Below, in pieces: positions 32,619-40,534 of a stretch of DNA of 64,000 nt (position 1 is its first letter; every line of letters starts with the position of its first letter). The translations under genes and the position numbers were made by a program. Where the stretch lies: NCBI RefSeq assembly GCF_014646875.1, contig NZ_BMOC01000006.1:62001-126000 (forward strand). The letters run 5' to 3'. The notes under the pieces were generated by a model that saw only the letters and a list, made by a program, of their open reading frames with translations, searched no databases and had not been told where the DNA came from. Source of the DNA: Halobellus salinus. GTDB lineage: Archaea; Halobacteriota; Halobacteria; Halobacteriales; Haloferacaceae.

Positions 32619-34421
32619 CTACTCGTCGGCGTCGCTCTCTGGCTCCTGTCCGCCGTCGGGAACCACGTCCGCTTCCTCGCCGCCGTCGGGAACCACGTCC
32701 GCTTCCTCGCCGCCATCGGCAATCGCAGTCTGGAGCTTCCGGTCGAACCAGTCCCACTCGGCGGTGTAGAGGCCCGAATCTTTGAGATCCCACGGGTCAC
32801 CATCCTTGATCTTCGGGGCTTCGAGCCACGACTGCACGAAGTTCCACACGAAGATGATCTGGCCCACAAGCAGGATGAGCGCGCCGAGGGTCGCGAGCCG
32901 GTGGAGCGTCGCGAACTGCGGCAGGTAGTTGGCGTACCGCCGCGGCATCCCGCCGTACCCCAGCAAGATCATGGCGAAGAATGTGATGTTGGTCCCGATC
33001 ATGGAGAGCCAAAAGTGCATCTTCCCCAGGGTCTTCTGGTACATCCGACCGGTGTACAGCGGGTACCAGTAGTATAGGCCCGCGAACCCGGCGAACGCGA
33101 TCGCGCCCATAACGACGTAGTGGAAGTGCCCGACCACGTAGTAGGTGTCGTGGAGCACGAGGTCAACCGGGATCGACGCGAGGAACACGCCGGTGACACC
33201 GCCGATGATGAAGTTCGAGACGAATCCGATACAGAACAGCATCGGAGTGGTGAGCCGCACCCGACCATTCCACATCGTGGTGATCCAGTTGAATGTCTTG
33301 ACCGCGCTCGGGATCGCGATCGCCAACGAGACCGCCATGAACGACGCCCGAAGCCGGGGGTCCATGCCGGTCGCGAACATGTGGTGGGCCCACACGCCGA
33401 ACGAGAGCACGCCGATCGCGAGCGTGGAGTAGACGACGAACTTGAACCCGAACAGCCGCCGGCCGGCAAAGCGGGGTAGAACGTAGCTGACGATCCCCAT
33501 CGGAGGCAGCACCAGGACGTAGACCTCGGGGTGGCCGAAGAACCAGAAGAGGTGTTGCCACAGCATCGCGCCGCCCTCACCCGCGAAAAACGTGGTGCCG
33601 AAGTTACGGTCGAAAAGCAGCATCACGAGGGCGCTCCCGAGAAGCGGGAACGCGAAGAGAATCAGCCCAGACTGGGTCAGGACCGTCCACGAGAAAATGT
33701 CGAGGTTGGCCCACGAGACCTTGTCGCCGCGCTCGGTGAAGATGGTGGCGATGAAGTTGATCGCACCCATCGTTGTCGCGACGCCCGAGAGGTGCAGCCC
33801 AAGGAGGAACAGATCGACGCCGGCGTTCCCCTGGTTTCCGAGGCCTTCACCCACCGAGAGCGGGGTGTACATCGTCCAAGCGGTCTGCGCCGGGATGATG
33901 TCCCCGATCGGGAAAAAGCCCGCCCAGATGAGGAGTGCCGCAGGCGGTAGCAGCCAGAACGCGATGGCGTTGATCCGGGGGAACGCCATGTCTTCTGCGT
34001 CGATCAGAAGCGGCACTAGGTAGTTCGCGAACGCCGCGATGATCGGCGTCCCGAACAGGAACAGCATCGTGATGCCGTGGCTCGTCAGAAGCGAGTTGTA
34101 GAACGTGTTCGAGATGAGCGTCTGCCCGGGATTGATGAGTTCCAGCCGCATCACGACGACCATCAGCCCGCCGACGACGAACGCGGTGAGTGCGTACGCG
34201 CCGTAGAGCAGCCCGATATCCTTGTGATCCACCGTGGTGAGCCACCGGATAACGCCCGACGGTTTCTCGTTGGAGACGTAGCTGTCCTCCTGTCCGTACC
34301 CGCCGCCGCCGGCGACCGGTGTGTACGAGCGCCAGTTTTCGACCCGCGCGACCCACGCGGCGACGGCCACGAGGAAGAGCCCCATGAGGACCGTCAGTGC
34401 TAGCTGTCCGTTGACCTGCAT
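32619..34421 (-). CDS. coxA: Cytochrome c oxidase subunit I (heme-copper oxidase, A1-like)
   Basis: This 600-residue protein has 12 or more membrane helices. The heme-copper signature is intact: the low-spin heme His in TSHGITMLFLFG, GHPEVYVLVLPPMG (CuB His and the conserved Glu of A-type oxidases), AHHMFATGM (CuB His pair), and the heme ligands in VGHFHYVVM. The first 60 residues hold an extra helix before the catalytic core. The acidic C-terminus repeats GGEEADVVPD (30-bp duplication). It lies downstream of DUF6684 and DUF7541-like genes. I choose MQVNGQLALT as start. Subunit II is not in this window. Confidence 0.95.
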   Translation of the reverse strand: MQVNGQLALTVLMGLFLVAVAAWVARVENWRSYTPVAGGGGYGQEDSYVSNEKPSGVIRWLTTVDHKDIGLLYGAYALTAFVVGGLMVVVMRLELINPGQTLISNTFYNSLLTSHGITMLFLFGTPIIAAFANYLVPLLIDAEDMAFPRINAIAFWLLPPAALLIWAGFFPIGDIIPAQTAWTMYTPLSVGEGLGNQGNAGVDLFLLGLHLSGVATTMGAINFIATIFTERGDKVSWANLDIFSWTVLTQSGLILFAFPLLGSALVMLLFDRNFGTTFFAGEGGAMLWQHLFWFFGHPEVYVLVLPPMGIVSYVLPRFAGRRLFGFKFVVYSTLAIGVLSFGVWAHHMFATGMDPRLRASFMAVSLAIAIPSAVKTFNWITTMWNGRVRLTTPMLFCIGFVSNFIIGGVTGVFLASIPVDLVLHDTYYVVGHFHYVVMGAIAFAGFAGLYYWYPLYTGRMYQKTLGKMHFWLSMIGTNITFFAMILLGYGGMPRRYANYLPQFATLHRLATLGALILLVGQIIFVWNFVQSWLEAPKIKDGDPWDLKDSGLYTAEWDWFDRKLQTAIADGGEEADVVPDGGEEADVVPDGGQEPESDADE

Positions 34422-34460
34422 AGATGTGGGTGAGTATCGGAAGGTAATGAAAGGTTCGGG

Positions 34461-34500
34461 ACCCGACCGCGGCGTGTGGGACCCGACCGCGGCGTGTGGG
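34461..34500. repeat. 20-bp tandem duplication upstream of coxA
   Basis: ACCCGACCGCGGCGTGTGGG occurs twice in perfect tandem between the DUF6684 stop (34514) and the coxA start (34421), and a partial third copy (ACCCGCCGCTGG) overlaps the DUF6684 stop region. It may have been made by replication slippage. It lengthens the coxA leader within the operon. Confidence 0.85.
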
Positions 34501-34513
34501 ACCCGCCGCTGGA

Positions 34514-35002
34514 TCAAGCGTGCGCTTCGGAGTCGTCGTCGGCTTCGTCGGCGTCAACCAGGTCGTCCTCGGGTCCTGCCGGGCCGTCCCCGGACGCGTC
34601 GTGATCCGGCTCCCCGGATGCCGCGTCGCCGTTGAGCTCCGCGGCGGGCGCTTCCGAGTCCGTGTCGCCGAGTTCTGCGGCGGAGTCTCCGGAGTCCATA
34701 TCCTCGTCATCCGCATCGGGCACCTCGAGCGGTTCGGCCCCCGAAACGCCCGCCTGTCCCGGGAGATACACCGGCCCGTTCTTCTCGCTGCCCGCGACGG
34801 CGACCGCGGCGAAGTACGTCAGGACCGCTAGGAGGACGAACGGGATCGCAACCAACCCGAACTGGATCGACGACGCGAGCGGATCGACCCCGAACGGTGC
34901 GAACACCACGAAGCCGACGATGAAGAAGCCGAGAATGAAGAGCGGGATGATGTTGACGAGGAGGTCGAGTTGGGTCTCTCGATCGAAGATCTCGTTGCTC
35001 AT
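34514..35002 (-). CDS. Oxidase-cluster membrane protein (DUF6684)
   Basis: This 162-residue protein begins MSNEIFDRETQLDLLVNIIP, then two transmembrane helices (about 17-37 and 45-68). The remaining 90 residues are a disordered, strongly acidic tail. I recognise DUF6684, which in haloarchaea lies just upstream of coxA. It is probably an accessory subunit or assembly factor of the oxidase; this is inferred from conserved position. The coxA gene follows 92 bp downstream. Confidence 0.8.
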   Translation of the reverse strand: MSNEIFDRETQLDLLVNIIPLFILGFFIVGFVVFAPFGVDPLASSIQFGLVAIPFVLLAVLTYFAAVAVAGSEKNGPVYLPGQAGVSGAEPLEVPDADDEDMDSGDSAAELGDTDSEAPAAELNGDAASGEPDHDASGDGPAGPEDDLVDADEADDDSEAHA

Positions 35003-35069
35003 ACCCCGTCGTTCCGGTGGAGAAGCAAATAGGTTGTTGGTTCGTCGCAGGGGCAAGAGTCGGGACGGA

Positions 35070-35435
35070 CTAGTACGGTGGTTGCTGGTCCTGTGCGAAC
35101 AGCGTCCCGGCGGCGGCGACCGCGACCAGGATCACCGCGGCTGCGAGAATCGCGAACCCACGGGTCGGAAGGGAGATCGCGGTGTATACGAACCCAGCAC
35201 CCAGCGCGGCGAGCGGGATCGCGGCGCCGACGAGCGCCCGCCACGGTGTCTTTGCGTAGCCCGCCTCCGTCGCCAGCCCGGCGGCGCTCCCGCCGAACAG
35301 TAACAGTCCCCCGACAGCGATCGGGAAGAGACCGAAGACGATCCCGACTTCTCCGATCGGAATCCCGAGGGCGACAAAAACCGGCCAAGGGCTCGCTCGC
35401 CGATACTGGTCCGAGAGTCCCGGTTCAGCTTCCAT
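35070..35435 (-). CDS. Oxidase-cluster membrane protein (DUF7541-like)
   Basis: This 121-residue protein has four hydrophobic segments (starts at about 18, 38, 68 and 92) with short loops. It begins MEAEPGLSDQYRRASPWPVF, a stretch conserved in family members as I recall. It is the first gene of the three-gene oxidase unit DUF7541-DUF6684-coxA, with 67 bp to the next gene. No catalytic motif is visible. It is likely a structural partner of the oxidase. Confidence 0.75.
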   Translation of the reverse strand: MEAEPGLSDQYRRASPWPVFVALGIPIGEVGIVFGLFPIAVGGLLLFGGSAAGLATEAGYAKTPWRALVGAAIPLAALGAGFVYTAISLPTRGFAILAAAVILVAVAAAGTLFAQDQQPPY

Positions 35436-35550
35436 TACCGGCCGTACGCGTCCGAGCGTACAAAACGCTTCGTTCCACGCCGGTAGGGGTCAGCGCGGAC
35501 GGGACACCGAAAGAACACCTTTTTCGACGCAGGTCGCAGACTCCTACCCG

Positions 35551-36663
35551 ATGGGACTGGAGGAGGAGATCGAGGAACTCCGCGAGGAGATCTCGAACAC
35601 GCCCTACAACAAGTCGACCGAACAGCATATCGGTCGGCTGAAGGCGAAGCTCGCGGAGAAAAAGGAGAAACTCGAAAACCAGTCCGGAAGCGGCGGCGGT
35701 CACGGTTACGCGGTCGAGAAGACCGGCGACGCGACGGTCGCGCTGGTGGGGTTCCCGAGCGTCGGCAAGTCGACGCTGATCAACGCGCTCACCAACGCCG
35801 ACAGCGAGGTCGGGGAGTACGAGTTCACCACGCTTGACGTCAACCCCGGAATGCTGAAGCACAACGGTGCGAACATCCAGATCCTCGACGTACCGGGCCT
35901 CATCGAAGGGGCTGCCGGCGGCCGCGGCGACGGGCAGGCAGTCCTCTCGGTTGTCCGGACGGCCGATCTGGTGGTGTTTCTGCTCTCGGTCTTCGAGATC
36001 GAGCGGTACGAGCGGCTCCAGGAGGAGTTGTACGCCAACAAGATCAGGGTCGACTCGTCGCCGCCGAACGTCACGATCTCGAAACGGGGCAAAGGCGGGA
36101 TCCAAGTCACCACCTCCGATGAGGTCTCTCTCGGCGAGGATACGATTGCGAGCGTGCTCAGAGAGCACGGTTACGTCAACGCCGATGTGACTGTCCGCGG
36201 TAACCACTCTATCGACGAACTCATCGACGGGATCATGGACAACCGGGTGTATCTCCCGTCGATGGTGGCGGTGAACAAAGCTGACCTCATCGACCGCGAC
36301 TACCTCCCCACGGTCGAGGAGAACCTCCGCGAGGTCGGGGTTGACCCCGACGAGGCGGTGTTCATCAGCGCGGAAGCCGAGAAGGGCCTCGGCGCGTTCA
36401 AACAGCGGTTGTGGACGGAACTCGGCCTGATCCGGGTGTACATGGACAAGCCCGGCCGCGGTGTCGATTACGAGGAACCGCTGGTCCTGATCGAGGGGCA
36501 AAATACCGTCGACAACGCGCTCCGGAAACTCGGTGGGAGTTTGGAAGACCGGTTCCGGTTCGCCCGGGTGACCGGGCCGAGCGCCAAACACGACGAACAG
36601 CAGGTCGGCCGCGACCACGAACTTCGAGACGAGGACGTGCTCCGCGTCGTCGCCAGGAAGTGA
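35551..36663 (+). CDS. drg: Drg-type translational GTPase (OBG superfamily)
   Basis: This 370-residue protein starts with a helical region (about 1-50). The G domain follows with G1 GFPSVGKS, switch/G3 DVPG, G4 NKAD (about 245) and G5 SAEAEKG. A TGS domain occupies the C-terminal 70 residues. Archaeal/eukaryotic Drg GTPases associate with ribosomes. An A/T-rich TATA-like box (ACCTTTTTCG) lies about 30 nt upstream. The next gene overlaps its stop (GTGA). Confidence 0.95.
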   Translation: MGLEEEIEELREEISNTPYNKSTEQHIGRLKAKLAEKKEKLENQSGSGGGHGYAVEKTGDATVALVGFPSVGKSTLINALTNADSEVGEYEFTTLDVNPGMLKHNGANIQILDVPGLIEGAAGGRGDGQAVLSVVRTADLVVFLLSVFEIERYERLQEELYANKIRVDSSPPNVTISKRGKGGIQVTTSDEVSLGEDTIASVLREHGYVNADVTVRGNHSIDELIDGIMDNRVYLPSMVAVNKADLIDRDYLPTVEENLREVGVDPDEAVFISAEAEKGLGAFKQRLWTELGLIRVYMDKPGRGVDYEEPLVLIEGQNTVDNALRKLGGSLEDRFRFARVTGPSAKHDEQQVGRDHELRDEDVLRVVARK

Positions 36664-37133
36664 CTCGCGTGTCGATGCCCGCCGCGCGGTCGCGAGTGAC
36701 GGTCGTTGCGCTGTTGGGGCTGCTTGCGATCCCGTGGTCGGTGCAGGTGTTTTCCGGCCGCGACGCCACGCTGCTTTTCGCGTGGGGGTTGGTCAACACG
36801 AGCCCCCCGATGGTGACGACGCTCCCGGAGTTTCTGTTCCTGTACACGCGGGGGCTACCGGCGTATATTCTGGCGTGGCCGCTCTCCGTCGGACTCTACG
36901 CGACCGCGGTCGCGAGTGTCGGAATCCGGTGGTGGACCGGGGGGGAGGACCGCCGCGTGACCGCCGGAGTGTTGGTCGTCGCTGCCGTCGCGCAGGCACA
37001 ACTCGCGTGGGGCTTTTCGCTCCAACCGAGCCGGGTGGCGTGGCCGGTCGGGTCGGTCGCGCTGGTCGCGGTCGCAGCAGTGTACTACTGGGTGCACGCT
37101 CGAACCCCCGGCAAGGGCGACGACGGCCGCTGA
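36660..37133 (+). CDS. TIGR04206-like membrane protein
   Basis: This 157-residue protein has four hydrophobic segments and a short charged C-terminus. I choose the GTG at 36660, which overlaps the drg stop (GTGA); in-frame GTG at 36669 and ATG at 36675 are alternatives. I recall this haloarchaeal family as TIGR04206. Translational coupling to drg suggests co-expression, but no function is known. Confidence 0.72.
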   Translation: MTRVSMPAARSRVTVVALLGLLAIPWSVQVFSGRDATLLFAWGLVNTSPPMVTTLPEFLFLYTRGLPAYILAWPLSVGLYATAVASVGIRWWTGGEDRRVTAGVLVVAAVAQAQLAWGFSLQPSRVAWPVGSVALVAVAAVYYWVHARTPGKGDDGR

Positions 37134-37207
37134 CCGAACAGTGCCGACGCTCACCGGGCGGGTACCCTTCGGTACCCTTTTTGACTGCGGCGACCGTCGC
37201 TCCGGAT

Positions 37208-37972
37208 ATGTCCGGCGTACTCGATCACGTGATGTTGCGCGTGGAGGACCTCGACGAGTCCCTGGAGTGGTACCAGACCCACCTGGACTACGAGGAGACG
37301 GGTCGGTGGGAGGCCGACACCTTCACCAACGTCTACCTCGGTCCCGAGGGGATGCACGACGAGGGCGCGAAGCTCGAACTCACGTACAACCACGACGACC
37401 GAACCTACGAGATGGGCGACGCGTGGGGTCACATCGCGGTCCGGGTCCCCGAGGGCGAACTCGAGTCCTACTACGACCAGTTGATGGACGAGGGCGTCGA
37501 TGACTACCGCGACCCCGCCTCCTGCGGCGGCCGGTACGCGTTCGTGAAAGATCCCGACGGCCACGAAATCGAGGTCGTCCAACGGGACCCCGACCTGCCC
37601 ACGTGGGGCATTGACCACACGATGATCCGCGTCGCAGACGCCGACGAGGCGCTGGGGTTCTGGACCCGGAAGTTCGGGTACGAACACACCGGGCGGTGGG
37701 AGTCCGACACGTTCGCGAACTACTTCATGAAGCCCGAGGGCGCCTCCAAAGCCGCGATGGCCGTCGAACTCACGTACAACTACGACGGCCGGTCGTATAC
37801 GATGGGCGACGCGTGGGGCCACCTGTGTGTTCGCGCCGACGACCTCCACGACTACTGGGCCACGCTGATGGAGCGAGACGCCGAGGAGTACCGCGACCCC
37901 GCGGCGTGTGACGACCGCTACGCGTTCACAAAGGACCAGGACGGCCACGAGATCGAAGTCCTCGAGGCCTGA
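37208..37972 (+). CDS. VOC-family protein with two glyoxalase domains
   Basis: This 254-residue protein consists of two near-identical VOC (glyoxalase I-like) domains (residues 1-130 and 135-254). Each begins LDHVMLRV or IDHTMIRV, contains GRWE(A/S)DTF and YEMGDAWGHI or YTMGDAWGHL, and ends with DPDGHEIEV or DQDGHEIEV. The GDAWGH and GHEIE motifs supply His and Glu metal ligands. Lactoylglutathione lyase-like activity is likely, but haloarchaea use other thiols, so the substrate is uncertain. A CCTTTTTG box lies 28 nt upstream. Confidence 0.88.
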   Translation: MSGVLDHVMLRVEDLDESLEWYQTHLDYEETGRWEADTFTNVYLGPEGMHDEGAKLELTYNHDDRTYEMGDAWGHIAVRVPEGELESYYDQLMDEGVDDYRDPASCGGRYAFVKDPDGHEIEVVQRDPDLPTWGIDHTMIRVADADEALGFWTRKFGYEHTGRWESDTFANYFMKPEGASKAAMAVELTYNYDGRSYTMGDAWGHLCVRADDLHDYWATLMERDAEEYRDPAACDDRYAFTKDQDGHEIEVLEA

Positions 37973-38034
37973 CACTGCCGGCGTTAACGACAGCCGGGAC
38001 GGAGTTCGGTACCACCGAAAGAAGCGACCGTACC

Positions 38035-38083
38035 TTGACCTCCTCCTCAGCCTGAAGACGGAGGAATCCGCCCATCGGATTCG
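38035..38083 (-). mobile_element. Solitary IS200/IS605 right end / omega-RNA hairpin, group B, copy 2
   Basis: On the minus strand a hairpin CCTCCGTCTTCAGGC...GAGG is followed by AGGAGGTCAA, the same end pattern as at 22451-22482 (hairpin, then GGATGTCAA). The TCAA boundary is at 38038-38035. Upstream on that strand is a second inverted repeat, GAATCCG-loop-CGGATTC (38064-38080). No transposase or TnpB frame was found here. The relic may mark the end of a lost element. Confidence 0.55.
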
Positions 38084-38325
38084 GGCAAATCAGCGTCAAC
38101 GACGTGGGGGTTGACCCGACAGAGGTGGTTGTCGGCCGATTCCGCTCCGAGGGGTGGATCGCCGAGGAGCCCCGCCCCGATTCTGATCAACCTCGACGAT
38201 CCGGAGGCCCTGTCCACGCTGTCGGATTCGAGTGACCCCGAGTGAGGGACGCGGACGGCAGAGACGGCGGCTCCTTGAGTCGGCCGACCGGCGGTCTCCC
38301 GGCGCCGACGCACGCAACGACAAAG

Positions 38326-38334
38326 GATTTATTC
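38326..38334 (+). promoter_or_regulatory. TATA box of artA
   Basis: GATTTATTC is centred 26 nt upstream of the artA ATG in otherwise G+C-rich DNA. Confidence 0.6.
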
Positions 38335-38355
38335 GTCAATGTCGTTGCCGCACGT

Positions 38356-39294
38356 ATGCCCGGTCTCCTCTCCGACGCGTTCGCGTGGGTCGTGATCCTC
38401 ACGTTCGCGGCGGGGACGCTCTCCGTAGGCCGGAACGACCGGCTGGCGCGGTATCTTACGGTCGCTGCGTGGGTTGGGTTCGCCGCTTTCTGGCTCCAAC
38501 TCGTCCCGCATTTCGCGTTCGTCCACAAGAGCTACGTTGAGGGGTTGCTCTCGGTTGTTGCGGTCCCGGCGTCTCTGTACACCGGCTACCTGCTCTGGGG
38601 CGGCCGCGACTCGTTGTACGTGCTCTCGCGGTCGGTCGCCGTGATGGGGCTGCTCTACCTCCCGTTCGAGACGATCCCCGCGTTCTCGCTCGTGGGGATC
38701 GCGGTCCCGGCGCCCCGCGGCGTGCTGATGGAGACGGTCGCCGCACAGACCGGTGTTCTGGTCAATGCGTTCGGCTACACCCCCGAACTCGTCGTGGGCG
38801 AGCAAGGGTATCTGAACACCTTCGTCTTTTTCGACGGCGACCACCGCCTGACGGTGTCGGTCGTCCTCGCGTGTACCGGACTCGGCAGCATCGCCATCTT
38901 CGCCGGACTGATCGCCGCGGTGAAGGCGCCGTTCCGCCGGAAGCTCCGTGCGCTTGCGGTTGCGGTCCCGATCATCTACGCGTTGAACCTGCTCCGGACC
39001 ACGTTCATCACGATCGTCTTCGGCAAGCAGTACATGCAGTGGTTCGTCACCGAGATCCTGTTCCTGTTCGGCTCCACCGACCCGTACATGGTGTCGTTTT
39101 TTATTTCCGACCGGATCATCAGCCAGTTGCTCGCGGTCGTGGTGCTCGTCGGAATCACCTACCTGGTGGTCCGTGAGGTCCCGGAGCTACTGACGGTCGT
39201 CGAGGACGTGCTCTATCTCGTCACCGGCGACGAGTACGACCTCGCGTCGCAGCTCGACCTCGAGGCACCCGACCGGACCGACCAGGTCGCCTAA
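38356..39294 (+). CDS. artA: Archaeosortase A
   Basis: This 312-residue membrane protein has about eight helices. The catalytic residues of the archaeosortase/exosortase family are intact at the positions reported for Haloferax ArtA: Cys173 in LACTGLGS, Arg214 in NLLRTTF and Arg253 in ISDRII. ArtA cleaves the PGF-CTERM tripartite tail from substrates such as the S-layer glycoprotein and attaches them to lipid. A TATA box 26 nt upstream supports a leaderless start at 38356. It is convergent with dphB, with a tandem repeat between. Confidence 0.95.
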   Translation: MPGLLSDAFAWVVILTFAAGTLSVGRNDRLARYLTVAAWVGFAAFWLQLVPHFAFVHKSYVEGLLSVVAVPASLYTGYLLWGGRDSLYVLSRSVAVMGLLYLPFETIPAFSLVGIAVPAPRGVLMETVAAQTGVLVNAFGYTPELVVGEQGYLNTFVFFDGDHRLTVSVVLACTGLGSIAIFAGLIAAVKAPFRRKLRALAVAVPIIYALNLLRTTFITIVFGKQYMQWFVTEILFLFGSTDPYMVSFFISDRIISQLLAVVVLVGITYLVVREVPELLTVVEDVLYLVTGDEYDLASQLDLEAPDRTDQVA

Positions 39295-39307
39295 GATCCT
39301 GTCCGCC

Positions 39308-39433
39308 GGCCGCGAGTGACACGATCGCGGCGGCCTACCGCTCCCGGGCCGCGAGTGACACGATCGCGGCGGCCTACCGCTCCCGGGCCGCGAGTGACAC
39401 GATCGCGGCGGCCTACCGCTCCCGGGCCGCGAG
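39308..39433. repeat. 39-bp tandem repeat spanning the dphB stop codon
   Basis: Units beginning CGCGAGTGACACGATCGCGG start at 39311, 39350 and 39389, with a diverged start at 39428 (period 39 bp). The dphB stop (39413-39415) lies in the last unit. In the dphB frame each unit would read AAIVSLAARER plus stop, so a 13-codon block including the stop codon has been tandemly copied into the 3' region between convergent genes. Confidence 0.9.
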
Positions 39434-40192
39434 CGCATCGGCGGGCGCGCCGCCGAGCGCCGACAGCGCGTCGGACTCGATATGGTGAAGATCACCCGGA
39501 ATCACCAGTAGGTGGAGCGGATCGCCGAACTCCCGCGCCGCGAGCGCCGAGAGCGTATCCGCCGCGACGACGGGCTCCGGGCCGCCGGCCCGCGCGACCG
39601 CGACACCCAGGGTGTCGGTCCACCCCTCAGTGAGTAGTCCAGCGGCGACATCCGCAGTCATGTACTCGTCGCGGCTGGCGTTGATATCGAGGTAGACGAG
39701 GGTGTGGAGGCCGCGCTCCCGGTTGGCCTCGATCGATTCCACAACGCTTCCGGGAACCGCATCGCCGCCGCGGGCGTCCGGGAACGGGAGCGTGACCGAC
39801 TTTCCGAACCGGTAGTTCTGGAGGCCGGTGAGCCCGCTCGCGGCTGTCTGTGCGGTCACCCCGTGGATCACGCGAGTGTCGATTCCGCGGTCGATCGCCC
39901 GGAGCCGGAGGTCAACGTGCGTTGTCGAGATCATCGTGTCGCCCGCGGTCAGGAACGCGACGTGGTCGTTCTCTGCGGCCGCGAGGACGTCCTCCGGGTC
40001 CTGTTCAACGCCGGCGCGGTCCCGGACCTCGATGTCGATGCCGTGAGACGCCGAGAGTTCCGCGACGGTCGCGCCGACAAGGTGGCTGGTGTAGAACTCC
40101 GCGATCGCGCGGTCGGCGTCTTCGAGTGCGGCCCGTCCGTCGACGGTGATCGACTCCTCGTCGTATAACCCGAGACCGATGAACGTGAGCAT
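39413..40192 (-). CDS. dphB: Diphthine synthase
   Basis: This 259-residue protein is an SAM-dependent tetrapyrrole-methylase-like enzyme. It begins MLTFIGLGLYDEESITVDG, has FLTAGDTMISTTHVDL (the GDxM motif) and contains IHGVTAQTAASGLTGLQNYRFGK and TLVYLDI. It methylates the diphthamide intermediate on elongation factor 2. The last residues are encoded by one unit of the 39-bp tandem repeat. Length is normal for the family. Confidence 0.94.
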   Translation of the reverse strand: MLTFIGLGLYDEESITVDGRAALEDADRAIAEFYTSHLVGATVAELSASHGIDIEVRDRAGVEQDPEDVLAAAENDHVAFLTAGDTMISTTHVDLRLRAIDRGIDTRVIHGVTAQTAASGLTGLQNYRFGKSVTLPFPDARGGDAVPGSVVESIEANRERGLHTLVYLDINASRDEYMTADVAAGLLTEGWTDTLGVAVARAGGPEPVVAADTLSALAAREFGDPLHLLVIPGDLHHIESDALSALGGAPADALAARER

Positions 40193-40230
40193 ACCTCGGG
40201 TGGGCGACCGGCGGGAATAAACCGCCCGGC

Positions 40231-40446
40231 TTAGGTCTCGGACTCGTAGAGTCCCAGATCCGCTGCGACGTGGTCGGCGAGTTCGTCCGCAAGGACGGGG
40301 TCGACCTGCGCAACCTCCTCGCCGTCGTGCCGGTGGTGGTTGTGCGTGTCCAGCGACTCCCGGAGGTCGTCGAGTGGGACTCGTGACCGCGTCCCGCAGG
40401 CCTCACAGACGATCGGGACCGTCGGCTCGTCGGTGTCGTCGCTCAT
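40231..40446 (-). CDS. Small zinc-binding acidic protein, 71 aa
   Basis: This 71-residue protein has one Cys-x2-Cys (CEAC) followed by a histidine-rich stretch (HNHHRHDG), which together could bind one metal ion. The C-terminal half is an acidic helix (VLADELADHVAADLGLYE). A strong TATA box (TTTTTATTA, 40467-40475) lies 25 nt upstream of the ATG. I do not recognise a named family. It lies 38 bp upstream of dphB on the same strand and may be co-transcribed with it. Confidence 0.72.
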   Translation of the reverse strand: MSDDTDEPTVPIVCEACGTRSRVPLDDLRESLDTHNHHRHDGEEVAQVDPVLADELADHVAADLGLYESET

Positions 40447-40534
40447 ATCGACTAGTTGTCCGGGGGTAATAAAAACCGATCCGGTTCCGAGGAGCCGGCG
40501 TCAGTACGCCGAAACAGCCGGCAGAACGGACCGC

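Larger units (their letters stand above)
37973..38355. other. Gene-free region between the VOC gene and artA
   Basis: Apart from the IS605-like relic at 38035-38083 and the artA TATA box, no coding signal was seen. The short frames present are arginine-rich and unlike the genome's proteins. Confidence 0.6.

Noticed and set aside
39308-39433. Repeat array considered as CRISPR
   Set aside because: The 39-bp units are directly adjacent with no spacers and include coding sequence, so it is a simple tandem repeat.
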